A DNA stretch of 64,000 nucleotides from Mycolicibacterium alvei (GCF_010727325.1 NZ_AP022565.1:2046001-2110000); one strand, 5' to 3'. Positions 10,816 to 20,285 are shown, numbered from the stretch's first letter. Program-made: numbers and translations. The notes: generated from the letters alone by a model not told the origin.

Positions 10816-11703
10816 GTGCCGCTGCCTGCTGATCCCAGTCCCACTCTTGCCGAGTTCGCCCACCCGGAGCGTCTGGTCACTGCCGATTGGCTGGCCAGCA
10901 ACCTGGGTCGACCCGGTTTGGCCATCGTCGAGTCCGACGAGGATGTCCTGCTTTACGACACCGGGCACATCCCCGGTGCCGTCAAGATCGACTGGCATCT
11001 CGACCTCAACGACCCCAACGTGCGTGACTACATCAACGGTGATCAGTTCGCCGAACTGATGGACCGCAAGGGCATCAGCCGCGACGACACCGTCGTGATC
11101 TACGGCGACAAGAGCAACTGGTGGGCCGCCTACGCGCTGTGGGTGTTCACCCTGTTCGGGCATCCCGATGTGCGTCTGCTCGACGGTGGCCGCGACCTGT
11201 GGGTCTCTCACGGCCGCGACACCACCCTCGAGGTGCCGACCCGGCAGTCCACCGGCTACCCGGTCGTGGAGCGCAACGACGCCCCGATCCGGGCTTACCG
11301 CAACGACGTGCTGGACACCCTCGGCAAGCAGCCCTTGATCGACGTCCGCTCGCCCCAGGAGTACACCGGCGAACGCACCCATATGCCCGACTACCCGGAA
11401 GAGGGCGCGCTGCGTGGCGGGCACATCCCGACGGCGAAGTCGATCCCTTGGGCCAAGGCGGCCCGCGACAGCGGCCAGTTCCGCAGCCGCGCCGAGCTGG
11501 AGGACCTCTACGGCTTCCTCACCCCTGACGACAAGACCGTCGTGTACTGCCGGATCGGCGAGCGTTCCAGCCACACCTGGTTCGTGCTGACCCACCTGCT
11601 GGGGCTGCCCGGCGTGCGCAACTACGACGGCTCATGGACCGAATGGGGCAATGCCGTGCGCGTTCCGGTGGCTGTCGGCCCAGATCCGGGCGAAGCTCCG
11701 TGA
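10816..11703 (+). CDS. sseA: Thiosulfate/3-mercaptopyruvate sulfurtransferase
   Basis: 295 residues with two rhodanese domains. The N-terminal domain is inactive (residues about 20-150, with the motif region YGDKSNWWA lacking the cysteine). The C-terminal domain carries the active-site loop CRIGERS with the persulfide-forming cysteine. It moves sulfur from thiosulfate or mercaptopyruvate to a thiol acceptor. The next gene, a SufE-like sulfur acceptor, overlaps its stop by 4 bases, so the two likely act together in sulfur trafficking. Position and partner match Rv3283-Rv3284. Confidence 0.93.
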   Translation: MPLPADPSPTLAEFAHPERLVTADWLASNLGRPGLAIVESDEDVLLYDTGHIPGAVKIDWHLDLNDPNVRDYINGDQFAELMDRKGISRDDTVVIYGDKSNWWAAYALWVFTLFGHPDVRLLDGGRDLWVSHGRDTTLEVPTRQSTGYPVVERNDAPIRAYRNDVLDTLGKQPLIDVRSPQEYTGERTHMPDYPEEGALRGGHIPTAKSIPWAKAARDSGQFRSRAELEDLYGFLTPDDKTVVYCRIGERSSHTWFVLTHLLGLPGVRNYDGSWTEWGNAVRVPVAVGPDPGEAP

Positions 11704-12116
11704 CGATGCCGGCCGCCCTGGCCGAGGTGGTCTCCGATTTCCAGGAGGTGGCCGGCCAGGACAAGCTGCAACTGTTGTTGGAGTTCGCCAACGAGTTGCC
11801 GCCGTTGCCGGCTCATCTTGAGGAAGCGGCGATGGAGCCGGTGCCCGAATGCCAGTCCCCGCTTTTCCTGGACGTCGACGCGTCCGATCGCGGCAAGGTG
11901 CGGCTGTACTTCAGCGCTCCCCCGGAAGCCCCGACGACACGCGGGTTCGCCGCGATCCTGGCCACCGGACTCGACGGCCAAGCGGCCGAGGACATCCTGG
12001 CGGTGCCCGACGACTTCTACACCGCGCTGGGCCTGGCCGCGTTGATCAGCCCGCTCCGGCTGCGCGGTATGTCAGCGATGCTGGCCCGGATCAAGCGGCG
12101 GCTGCGCGCGGCCTGA
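11700..12116 (+). CDS. SufE-like sulfur acceptor protein
   Basis: About 138 residues. A GTG at 11700 overlaps the sseA stop (GTGA), and an ATG at 11706 is the alternative start (MPAALAEVV). The SufE fold is indicated by [25 protein letters not shown] and the cysteine in [13 protein letters not shown], at the place of the SufE sulfur-accepting Cys. SufE proteins take persulfide sulfur and activate or relay it. Here the likely donor is SseA rather than a SufS, because no cysteine desulfurase is encoded nearby. Orthologous in position to Rv3284. Confidence 0.88.
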   Translation: MTMPAALAEVVSDFQEVAGQDKLQLLLEFANELPPLPAHLEEAAMEPVPECQSPLFLDVDASDRGKVRLYFSAPPEAPTTRGFAAILATGLDGQAAEDILAVPDDFYTALGLAALISPLRLRGMSAMLARIKRRLRAA

Positions 12117-14209
<2,093 letters not shown>

Positions 14210-14225
14210 TTCTTTTCACGCCGAG

Positions 14226-14274
14226 TGGCCACTTGTGGCACGGATTCTCCTGGATCCTGTGCCATAGGTGGCCA
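14226..14274 (+). terminator. Long hairpin terminator after accA3
   Basis: Arms of about 20 bases (14226-14245 and 14254-14274) pair with a few interruptions around an 8-base loop, starting 17 bases after the accA3 stop. There is no U-run, as is usual for mycobacterial intrinsic-like terminators. Confidence 0.55.
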
Positions 14275-14344
14275 TTCGGCACTGTGGATTCGACATTGTG
14301 GATTCTGCACTGTGGATTCGACACTGTGGATTCGGCACTGTGGA
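14275..14344. repeat. Five 14-bp tandem repeats
   Basis: Five consecutive copies of TTCGRCAYTGTGGA (unit length 14) run directly from the accA3 hairpin to 6 bases before the next start codon. The array is not a multiple of three per unit, so it is not conserved coding sequence. Confidence 0.85.
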
Positions 14345-14350
14345 GGCCTG

Positions 14351-14683
14351 ATGGAACCCGTAGAGATCAACAACGGCCAGTGGTACCTGCGCGGACTGCG
14401 CGCTGATGACCGGGTCGACGACCGGCATGCACTCGCCGATCTGGGCGAGGACGACCTGGACTACGTTCACGACGCCGAGGACGGCTGGGCCGACGACACC
14501 CGGTACACCTGGGCCGTCTGCGAGCCGACCACCGGCGAGCTGCTCGCCGAGGTCATCCTCGACCCCGTCACCGGATTCCTGAGCAGTCGGGGCCGTCCCG
14601 GCTTCGAGGACGCCGCCGCCATCTCGGAGGACACCGTGCGGCGGTACGCCACGGAAATGCTCGGGCTGAACGTGCACACGTGA
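14351..14683 (+). CDS. Hypothetical protein, possible GNAT-family fragment
   Basis: 110 acidic residues. The segment WYLRGLRADDRVDDRHALADLG and then YTWAVCEPTTGELLAEVIL resembles the N-terminal strands of RimJ/RimL-type acetyltransferases. However, the acetyl-CoA binding motif (Q/RxxGxG/A) is missing and the protein is much shorter than that family. It may be a remnant or an unrelated small protein. The start codon follows a 14-base repeat array without a clear Shine-Dalgarno. It converges on the nucleotidyltransferase gene with a 13-base gap. Confidence 0.5.
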   Translation: MEPVEINNGQWYLRGLRADDRVDDRHALADLGEDDLDYVHDAEDGWADDTRYTWAVCEPTTGELLAEVILDPVTGFLSSRGRPGFEDAAAISEDTVRRYATEMLGLNVHT

Positions 14684-14696
14684 CGACTCCCTGAAG

Positions 14697-15242
14697 TCAG
14701 CGCACGTCGATGTCGAGGCCGGTGGCCAGATCACCGCACTCCACGCTGTCGACGTCGTCGCGGCCACCGAGAAACGCCCGGGCGCCCTCGTCGCCGTGCA
14801 GCGCGCCGTCCAGCGCCCCGAGGTGCCTGCGGGCCACGACGACGGGATGACCGGGGCGGCCGTGGTAGCGGGCGCGGGCCAGACCGGAACCGGAATCACG
14901 CGCCGAGCGCAGAACCCGGTCGATGACGTCGGCCCCGATGTCCGGCGTGTCGACGGTATGCAGGATGACCCATTCCGCGTCGCCGACGGCCGCCAGCCCT
15001 TCGCGGACCGATGCGCTCATACCGTCAGCCCAGCGTGCGGCCACCACGGCGCGAGCTGGGGCGGGCACGTCCACCACGGCGGCACCCAGCACCACGATCA
15101 CCTCGTCGCAGCCACCGTCGGCAAGTGCGGTCACCGCTCGCCGGAGCCAAACACCCTCTTCAGCAAGAACTTTCGGCATCCCGAAGCGGCTGCCCGCACC
15201 GGCGGCCAGCACCACACCGGCAACTTCGTCGGCTTTGGCCAT
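14697..15242 (-). CDS. MobA/MocA-like nucleotidyltransferase
   Basis: 181 residues starting MAKADEVAGVVLAAGAGSRFG. The glycine-rich AGAGSRFGMPK loop is the nucleotide-binding signature of MobA-like NTP transferases, and HTVDTPD fits the acidic metal site. Relatives attach CMP or GMP to molybdopterin, or act in other NTP-sugar or cofactor steps. No molybdenum cofactor gene is nearby, so the substrate is open. The start at 15242 was chosen because the family signature begins a few residues later. Confidence 0.8.
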   Translation of the reverse strand: MAKADEVAGVVLAAGAGSRFGMPKVLAEEGVWLRRAVTALADGGCDEVIVVLGAAVVDVPAPARAVVAARWADGMSASVREGLAAVGDAEWVILHTVDTPDIGADVIDRVLRSARDSGSGLARARYHGRPGHPVVVARRHLGALDGALHGDEGARAFLGGRDDVDSVECGDLATGLDIDVR

Positions 15243-15285
15243 GCCAACAGTCTGACCTGGGACTCTAAGAATCCACTCAGAAAAA

Positions 15286-15339
15286 TTGTTCGATGACCTT
15301 GATGACGGTAGGGTCACTGACAGGTTGAGTTCACAGCCG
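15286..15339 (+). promoter_or_regulatory. Promoter and conserved leader of STAS gene 1
   Basis: TTGTTC (15286-15291), a 17-base spacer and TAGGGT (15309-15314) form a likely promoter. It is followed by the 19-base block CAGGTTGAGTTCACAGCCG (15321-15339), which recurs identically before the second STAS gene (19182-19200). The leader would be about 115 bases long. Downstream of the block the two leaders diverge. Confidence 0.6.
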
Positions 15340-15439
15340 CAGCGAGCGTCGTCGACATACGCGCGGGAACTTGCACACTTGTCGATTGACGCCGCACCAA
15401 CAGTACGAATACACGTATTGCGACTGATGGAGCTATCTC

Positions 15440-15862
15440 ATGACCGTCTTATCGACGAATGCACTGACCGACCGGACCGACGATTCGCCTGCGACGTTTG
15501 CGACCCGCCGACTGCCGCCGGCAACGGCGGTGATCAGCGCCCACGGTGATATCGACGCCCTCAATGCAGGCGATTTCACCGACTACGCATTGCGGCACGC
15601 CACCAATGTCGAGCATGTCGTGGTCGACCTCACCGATGTCGAATTCTTCGGCACCGCAGGGTTTTCCGCCCTCATGGCGATCGAATTACATTGCTCGGCG
15701 GCCGATGTCGCCTGGGTACTCGTTCCCAGCAAGGCGGTGAATCGACTGCTCCGCATCTGCGACCCGGATTCGGCGTTGCACACGCACTACAGCGTGGCCG
15801 CGGCACTGTCCACACTCAGCGGCAAAAATCCGCTACTGCAGCTGGTCACGAAGTCGCGCTAG
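15440..15862 (+). CDS. STAS-domain anti-anti-sigma factor homologue 1
   Basis: 140 residues with a single STAS domain (about 25-125): ATAVISAHGDIDALN, VVVDLTDVEFFGTAGFSAL. Such proteins bind RsbW-type anti-sigma factors and free the sigma factor. At the position of the phosphorylated serine of SpoIIAA-type proteins there is Ala73 (GTAG), so classical phospho-control looks impossible. The gene ends inside the sigF 3' end (30-base convergent overlap), placing it tail-to-tail with the sigF/rsbW pair it may control. A paralogue stands at 19311-19739. Confidence 0.85.
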   Translation: MTVLSTNALTDRTDDSPATFATRRLPPATAVISAHGDIDALNAGDFTDYALRHATNVEHVVVDLTDVEFFGTAGFSALMAIELHCSAADVAWVLVPSKAVNRLLRICDPDSALHTHYSVAAALSTLSGKNPLLQLVTKSR

Positions 15863-16585
15863 CGATTTCGCCAGGAGTCTCGACACATGCATCTGCGAGA
15901 CACCGACCCGCTCGGCGATCTGCGACTGCGTCATGGATTCGAAGAATCGCAGCAACAGCACCGTGCGCTCGCGCTCAGGTAATTGAGCAAGCAACGGCCG
16001 CAACGTTTCTCGATTGTCGATCTGATCCAGGCCGGTGTCGACGTCGCCGAGTGTGTCAACTATCGTCGGCGCGTCCTCTTCACCCCCGCCGCCACTGTCG
16101 ATCGACAGCGTGTTGTAGGAACTGCCGGCGACCAGCCCTTCGATCACTTCTTCGCGGTCCATGTCGAGCTCCACGGCCAGCTCTGAGGCCGTCGGCGCAC
16201 GGCCCAGCCTCTGCGACAGTTCCGCAGTCGCCGAGCCGAGCCGCAGGTGCAGTTCTTTGAGCCGCCGCGGCACCTTGACCGACCAGCTGTTGTCCCGGAA
16301 GTGTCGCCGGACCTCGCCCATGATCGTCGGTACCGCGAACGATATGAAGTCAGACCCGGCCTCGACATCGAACCGGTTGACCGCGTTGACCAAACCGACC
16401 CTCGCCACCTGGACCAGGTCTTCACGTGGTTCACCGCGACCGTCGAACCGCCGCGCGATGTGATCAGCAATCGGCAGGCACCGCTGCACAATGCGCTCGC
16501 GTTGGCGTTCGTAGGCCGAGGATTCCTCGGACAGTCCGCTGAGTTCGCGAAACATGTCGCGAACATCCGCATATTCCGACGTCAC
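15833..16585 (-). CDS. sigF: Stress-response sigma factor SigF
   Basis: 250 residues, a group 3 sigma factor of the SigB/SigF type. Region 2 is seen in EDLVQVARVGLVNAVNRFD and FAVPTIMGEVRRHFRD, region 3 in PRRLKELHLRLGSATAELSQRLGR, and region 4 in LPERERTVLLLRFFESMTQSQIAERVGVSQMHVSRLL. SigF directs RNA polymerase to GTTT-N15-17-GGGTA promoters in stress and stationary phase. Its ATG overlaps the rsbW stop (ATGA). Several promoters of that form are found in the following 6 kb (see separate entries), so the neighbourhood appears to be part of its own regulon. Confidence 0.95.
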   Translation of the reverse strand: MTSEYADVRDMFRELSGLSEESSAYERQRERIVQRCLPIADHIARRFDGRGEPREDLVQVARVGLVNAVNRFDVEAGSDFISFAVPTIMGEVRRHFRDNSWSVKVPRRLKELHLRLGSATAELSQRLGRAPTASELAVELDMDREEVIEGLVAGSSYNTLSIDSGGGGEEDAPTIVDTLGDVDTGLDQIDNRETLRPLLAQLPERERTVLLLRFFESMTQSQIAERVGVSQMHVSRLLAKSLARLRDQLQ

Positions 16586-17016
16586 CGCAGTAGGCTCGCT
16601 CGCCTCGTTGTCAGGGTGATGCCGGATACCTGACCGGTGTCGGGCCCGTCACCGTCGGTGTAGGTCTTGACCTCGTCGGTCAGGGAGCTCAACACGTGCC
16701 AGCTGAAGCTGCCCGGCTCGACCACCGAAGCACCTGCGCAGGTGGTTGAGGCGGTGATTTCCACCGTCTGCTCACCTGGATCGACGATCAGATGCAGGGT
16801 CGAATCCGGAGTCGAGGCCCGGATCAACGACGTGCAGGCCTCGTCCACTGCCAGTCGTAGGTCGGCGACGACGTCGAAGTCGAGGTCTTCGAATGCTGCT
16901 ACCGCAGCGACCATCGTGCGCACGACAGCCAGGTTTTCCAACCTGGCTGCGACCCGAATCTCCACCGACCGTTCCCCACGGTTCGGCGGGTTGGGTTGGC
17001 CCTGTTCTTCGGCCAT
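16582..17016 (-). CDS. rsbW: Anti-sigma F factor RsbW (UsfX)
   Basis: 144 residues from the ATG at 17016, which follows a GGGAGG ribosome site. It has the GHKL ATPase fold of RsbW/SpoIIAB (VEIRVAARLENLAVVRTMVAA, LRLAVDEACTSLI, then a late GSFSWHVLSSL). The N-box has Ser63 where SpoIIAB has the Mg-binding asparagine, so kinase activity is doubtful and the protein may act only by binding SigF. It is immediately upstream of sigF with overlapping ends, as Rv3287c is with Rv3286c. Confidence 0.92.
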   Translation of the reverse strand: MAEEQGQPNPPNRGERSVEIRVAARLENLAVVRTMVAAVAAFEDLDFDVVADLRLAVDEACTSLIRASTPDSTLHLIVDPGEQTVEITASTTCAGASVVEPGSFSWHVLSSLTDEVKTYTDGDGPDTGQVSGITLTTRRASLLR

Positions 17017-17238
17017 CTCACCTCCCGACATCTTGGATCGACAGTATCCCAGTCGGGATGCTGGCCCACATGCGGCGCTGCCGTTCAGTACGCCCCGCGT
17101 GGAACCTCCGGCCAGGAATGCCCATCGTGACGCGACCTGAAACCTGGGACGGCAACCTGCCGCAGGCGTCGGACCCGATTCCGACGATTTCGCGGTACTG
17201 GCACTCACCTTCTGAGCACACCCGCTTCACAAGACAGG

Positions 17239-17263
17239 GACCCGGCCGCACCGCGGCCGGGTC
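17239..17263 (-). terminator. Terminator hairpin after usfY
   Basis: A perfect 11-base stem (17239-17249 with 17253-17263) and 3-base loop begins 14 bases past the usfY stop in the minus direction. It separates the usfY operon from rsbW/sigF. Confidence 0.65.
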
Positions 17264-17277
17264 AATCGCCTCAGGGC

Positions 17278-17586
17278 TCAGCTGCTGGGCCGCTGCCTCA
17301 TCACCCCGGGATGGTCCGTGTACCAGCGATCTTCGATGCGACGCACCCTCAGATGCTCGAGTACCAACCACATCGAGCCGATGACGAACCCGGCGGCAGA
17401 CAACGTGCCCACCATCAAGCCGACATCGGCGTGGCCGGTGGCGAACGCCGCCAGAGTGCCTACGAACAGCACCAATCCCACGAGGATCAGCACCAGCGCG
17501 GGCATGATGACGTTGTCCTTCATCGACTCGCCGGCATGCGGCCGGGTTGTCCTGGCGTGGTCAACCGGATCTTTTGGGCCATGCAT
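17278..17586 (-). CDS. usfY: UsfY-family membrane protein (copy 1)
   Basis: 102 residues from the ATG at 17586, preceded by AAGGAG. A conserved N-terminal motif DPVDHARTTRPHAGES is followed by two transmembrane helices (about 28-47 and 52-76). A basic C-terminal tail ends RVRRIEDRWYTDHPGVMRQ. This matches UsfY (Rv3288c), encoded next to usfX/sigF in M. tuberculosis and of unknown function. A second copy with the same architecture stands at 23013-23321. Confidence 0.88.
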   Translation of the reverse strand: MHGPKDPVDHARTTRPHAGESMKDNVIMPALVLILVGLVLFVGTLAAFATGHADVGLMVGTLSAAGFVIGSMWLVLEHLRVRRIEDRWYTDHPGVMRQRPSS

Positions 17587-17718
17587 GGCTGCTCCTTCCG
17601 CCACTTCTCGCCCCACCTGCCTACATGGGCTGCCTCCACGGTAGATCTCCTGGGCAGGTCTGGCCAGGAAAACACCAGGATGATCTGCGTACCCGCCGAG
17701 GGGCCGCCAGACCGACAA

Positions 17719-17976
17719 TCAGTGATTCCGGAGCATCGCGATCAGCTCGCGCTTGTTTTTGTCGGAATACCCTTTGATACCAAGCTCTTTCGCCCGGCTA
17801 CGCAGATCATCGACTGGCCAGTCGTCATAGGAGCCGGACTTGCCGCCCGCGCGGCCGACGCTCGAACGCCCCCGGGCAGCAGCGGCATTGGAGATCCGCG
17901 CGGATTTCTCCTTCGAATTGCCCTCGTCGCGCAGTTCCTCGTAGAGCTTCTCGTCTTTGATGGACGGATTCGGCAT
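17719..17976 (-). CDS. Rho-N/SAP-like small stress protein (DUF7218-type)
   Basis: 85 residues. The N-terminal half is charged and rich in Lys/Glu/Ala (KDEKLYEELRDEGNSKEKSARISNAAAARG). The C-terminal 35 residues (DWPVDDLRSRAKELGIKGYSDKNKRELIAMLR) form a Rho-N/SAP-like helix-turn-helix seen in DNA- or RNA-binding proteins. A ribosome site AAGGGAGG precedes the ATG. It lies between two small membrane protein genes and usfY on the same strand, probably in a SigF-controlled transcript starting near 18392. Confidence 0.75.
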   Translation of the reverse strand: MPNPSIKDEKLYEELRDEGNSKEKSARISNAAAARGRSSVGRAGGKSGSYDDWPVDDLRSRAKELGIKGYSDKNKRELIAMLRNH

Positions 17977-17990
17977 GTTGCCTCCCTTGG

Positions 17991-18146
17991 TCAGTACCAG
18001 CTCCGCCGACCGGCGACCGGACGCCCGATGGCTCCGAGCAACCAGAACACGCCGCCGATGACCAGCAGGATCACGCCCACCACCCAGAGCAGGTACACGT
18101 TCAAGATCAAGCCGAGAATGAGCAGAATTGCACCGAGTACCACCAT
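17991..18146 (-). CDS. 51-residue hydrophobic protein (DUF6131-like)
   Basis: The frame from the ATG at 18146 (ribosome site GAGGT) encodes 51 residues. It starts MVVLGAILLILGLILNVY, continues with LLWVVGVILLVIGGVFWLLG, and ends GRRSWY. It consists of two short transmembrane segments. Small proteins of this form are common in actinobacterial stress loci; the function is unknown. It is spaced 7 bases from the upstream gene and 14 from the downstream one, so co-transcription is very likely. Confidence 0.75.
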   Translation of the reverse strand: MVVLGAILLILGLILNVYLLWVVGVILLVIGGVFWLLGAIGRPVAGRRSWY

Positions 18147-18153
18147 GGCGACC

Positions 18154-18387
18154 TCAATTCACCGCGGCGATGGGGGTCATCGCGCTGGGTTGCGGCAGAC
18201 GGCATTCGTCCACCTTCGGGTTGACGCCCGCATAGTTGAGCGGACCGGCAACGACCGTGAGCGCTATGGCGCCCGCGGTCGCGCAGTTAGTTGATCCACC
18301 ATGGAAATAGTCGCGCTGCCAGGCCGCCACCACGCCGATGAGCAGCCAGATGAGCACGAGTGTTCCGAACAATCCACCAAGTCTCAT
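18154..18387 (-). CDS. Small membrane/secreted protein of the SigF operon
   Basis: 77 residues. One N-terminal transmembrane helix (MRLGGLFGTLVLIWLLIGVVAAW) is followed by an outside part with two cysteines (about residues 35 and 62), which could form a disulfide. No known domain. It is the first gene of a four-gene minus-strand operon (this gene, the 51-residue protein, the Rho-N protein, usfY). A consensus SigF promoter ends 11 bases before its ATG. Confidence 0.7.
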   Translation of the reverse strand: MRLGGLFGTLVLIWLLIGVVAAWQRDYFHGGSTNCATAGAIALTVVAGPLNYAGVNPKVDECRLPQPSAMTPIAAVN

Positions 18388-18397
18388 GACATGCGAT

Positions 18398-18424
18398 GTA
18401 CCCCGCTGACGCGAGGGTCAAACC
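18398..18424 (-). promoter_or_regulatory. SigF-type promoter
   Basis: On the minus strand GGTTT (complement of 18420-18424), 16 bases after GTTT, then GGGTAC (18403 to 18398). This is a full match to the mycobacterial SigF consensus. The predicted start point is about 4 bases before the ATG at 18387. Confidence 0.75.
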
Positions 18425-18494
18425 TGGGGCGGCGATCGCGCTAGGGTCGAGTTGGTGCAGCGCTACCTCGACTTGGCCCAAAGGAGGCATCGGG

Positions 18495-19121
18495 ATGAAC
18501 GGCGGCGAACCCTCGTTGCTGAATCTGGCCCGTGACGAGCGGACCGACCTTGCCGAATTCCTCGCCACGCTGACCCCTCAGGAATGGCAGGCCGAGTCTC
18601 TGTGCACCGGATGGACCGTGAAAGACGTTGTAGCGCACGTCATCAGCTACGAGGATCTCAATCTGGCCGGGCTGCTCAAGCGATTTGCCAAAGGCCGGAT
18701 CGTGCACGCCAACGAGGTCGGGGTGAGGGAATACTCGACGATGTCGACCGATGAACTGCTCGAGTTCCTCAACCAGCATCTACGACCGCATGGCCTGACC
18801 GCAGGATTCGGCGGCATGATCGGCCTGGTCGACGGCACGATCCATCATCAGGACATCCGCCGCGCACTGGGCCGCCCCCGCACTGTGCCCGCGCAGCGAC
18901 TGCGACAGATCCTGCCCCGGGTGCCCGGCAACCCACGGCTGGGAGCGGGTCGGCGAATAAAAGGACTTCGGCTGCGCGCCAACGATATCGAGTGGGGGCA
19001 CGGTAGCGGACCGGAAGTTATCGGGACCGGCGAGGCATTGTTGCTGGCCATGACCGGCCGGAGACAGGCCGCCGAGGAACTCACGGGCGAGGGTGCGACG
19101 ACGCTGCTCGCCCGGGTCTGA
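18495..19121 (+). CDS. Mycothiol-dependent maleylpyruvate isomerase N-domain (DinB-like) protein
   Basis: 208 residues starting at the ATG after AAAGGAGG. The N-terminal four-helix DinB-like part is seen in RDERTDLAEFLATLTPQEWQAESLCTGWTVKDVVAHV and in the later DGTIHHQDIRRALG. The three histidines expected for metal binding (VAHV, IHHQD) are at fitting places. Members of this family use mycothiol or catalyse unknown thiol-linked reactions. The C-terminal part (about 120-208) looks like the usual TIGR03083-type extension. It stands between the two sigma-control blocks on the plus strand. Confidence 0.75.
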   Translation: MNGGEPSLLNLARDERTDLAEFLATLTPQEWQAESLCTGWTVKDVVAHVISYEDLNLAGLLKRFAKGRIVHANEVGVREYSTMSTDELLEFLNQHLRPHGLTAGFGGMIGLVDGTIHHQDIRRALGRPRTVPAQRLRQILPRVPGNPRLGAGRRIKGLRLRANDIEWGHGSGPEVIGTGEALLLAMTGRRQAAEELTGEGATTLLARV

Positions 19122-19146
19122 CACAGGGCTCGCGAACCCCGATTCA

Positions 19147-19200
19147 TTGTCCGAACCCGTCATGGGGCGTAGAGTCCCATTCAGGTTGAGTTCACAGCCG
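19147..19200 (+). promoter_or_regulatory. Promoter and conserved leader of STAS gene 2
   Basis: TTGTCC (19147-19152), a 17-base spacer and TAGAGT (19170-19175) repeat the architecture at 15286-15314. They are followed by the identical 19-base block CAGGTTGAGTTCACAGCCG at 19182-19200. The distance to the start codon is 110 bases against 100 at the first copy. Confidence 0.6.
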
Positions 19201-19310
19201 CCCCGGAACGTCATCGGGTGCAGGGCCGTGATATTCCCTGTATCCAGGGGTTTTGAGTCCACAGAGCCTGAAGTGTGACGTGACCACGGTATTTCTACTG
19301 AGGAGTCACG

Positions 19311-19739
19311 ATGTCCACCATCAGCGCCGGGAAACCGGCGATTTCTTCTGCGAACCATCACGGCCGTGCCCATTTCTGCACCCAGTGGCTGTCGCCGGCC
19401 ACCGCAGTGGTCAGTGTCCACGGCGAGTTGGATGCGTCCAACGGTGCAGAGCTGACCGAATGCGGCATCCTGCACAGCAGGCCGAGCCGACAACTCGTCC
19501 TCGACCTGAGCGCGGTCGAGTTCTTCGGTACCGGTTGCTTCGCCTGCCTGCACACCCTCAATGTGCGCTGCGCCGGCGAAAACATCGACTGGGTAATGAT
19601 TCCCAGCTCCGCCGTGTCCCGGGTGCTGGGAATCTGCGATCCGGCCGGTGCCCTGCCAACCTCCAGCGGCCTGCCTGCCGCCCTGTCGATGCTGCGGAAT
19701 CACCCACTACCGTTCCAGTTGGTCAACGTGTCTCGCTAA
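19311..19739 (+). CDS. STAS-domain anti-anti-sigma factor homologue 2 (RsfA-like)
   Basis: 142 residues, paralogous to the protein at 15440-15862 (shared TAVVSVHGELDASN, LVLDLSAVEFFGTG and ICDPAGALPT segments). The phosphoserine position is Gly75, and Cys76 and Cys79 stand beside it; further cysteines are at 23, 51, about 88 and 108. M. tuberculosis RsfA is known to be redox-regulated through cysteines, so redox control is a reasonable inference. The stop overlaps by 4 bases the end of a convergent RsbW-like gene. The pair resembles the RsfA/RsbW3 pair described in M. smegmatis. Confidence 0.82.
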   Translation: MSTISAGKPAISSANHHGRAHFCTQWLSPATAVVSVHGELDASNGAELTECGILHSRPSRQLVLDLSAVEFFGTGCFACLHTLNVRCAGENIDWVMIPSSAVSRVLGICDPAGALPTSSGLPAALSMLRNHPLPFQLVNVSR

Positions 19740-20248
19740 CCGCCGGACAGGGCCCAACGCCGCCGCATCGTCAGCGTTATACCGAATATGGATTGGCTAC
19801 TGCCATTGGTCGCGTAATCAGTCTCTTCGACGAAGGTGACGACCTTTTCAGTCAGCGCCTCAAGTACCCGGCGGCTGAAACCGCTTAAGAAGACGCTGCC
19901 GGGGGCCACGTGCAGCCGGTCACAGACCGCCGACACCCGAACATCGACCTCGCGTAGGCGGGGTTCTTCGATGAGTACCAGGTCGGAGCCGGGCTCGGCC
20001 ATGCCAATCAGCACCGTGCACGCTTCATCCACCGCCAGTGCCAAGTCGGTAGCCGTATCGCCATCCAACTGTTCGTAGTCGGCCAGGGAGCCCGTCATCG
20101 ACCTCACCAACGCCAGCGCGTGCGCACGTGCGGGGACCCGGAGTTCGACAGCTCGCGATCCCTGCGTGTGGCCATATCCCGAGTGGAGTGTTGGCCGACC
20201 GTGCAGCACAGTCAGCCGGGGCCTCGGTAAGCGGCCTGACGATGACAT
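19736..20248 (-). CDS. RsbW-like anti-sigma factor, second copy
   Basis: 170 residues if the ATG at 20248 is used; an ATG at 20254 is 2 codons upstream. The GHKL core is clear: VELRVPARAHALALVRSMTG, LALAVDEACTVLIGM, then FGITLTMRRR at the end, which matches the ITLTTRR end of RsbW 1. The N-box asparagine is replaced by valine, so ATP-dependent kinase activity is doubtful. A SigF promoter ends 4 to 10 bases before these ATGs, implying leaderless expression under SigF, that is, negative feedback. It faces STAS gene 2 tail-to-tail. Confidence 0.82.
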   Translation of the reverse strand: MSSSGRLPRPRLTVLHGRPTLHSGYGHTQGSRAVELRVPARAHALALVRSMTGSLADYEQLDGDTATDLALAVDEACTVLIGMAEPGSDLVLIEEPRLREVDVRVSAVCDRLHVAPGSVFLSGFSRRVLEALTEKVVTFVEETDYATNGSSQSIFGITLTMRRRWALSGG

Positions 20249-20257
20249 GTTCATCGC

Positions 20258-20285
20258 GTACCCAAAGTCGCCCAAGCACTAAACC
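20258..20285 (-). promoter_or_regulatory. SigF-type promoter of the second rsbW
   Basis: Minus strand: GGTTT (complement of 20281-20285), 17-base spacer, GGGTAC (20263 to 20258). The expected start point is around 20251, between two in-frame ATGs. Confidence 0.75.

Noticed and set aside
14275..14344. Repeat array as a CRISPR
   Set aside because: Units of 14 bases are directly adjacent without spacers, and no cas genes are present.
17689..17713. GGGTAC (minus strand) about 100 bases before usfY copy 1, as a SigF promoter
   Set aside because: At the -35 only GGTCT with a 14-base spacer is found; the upstream operon promoter at 18398-18424 is far better.
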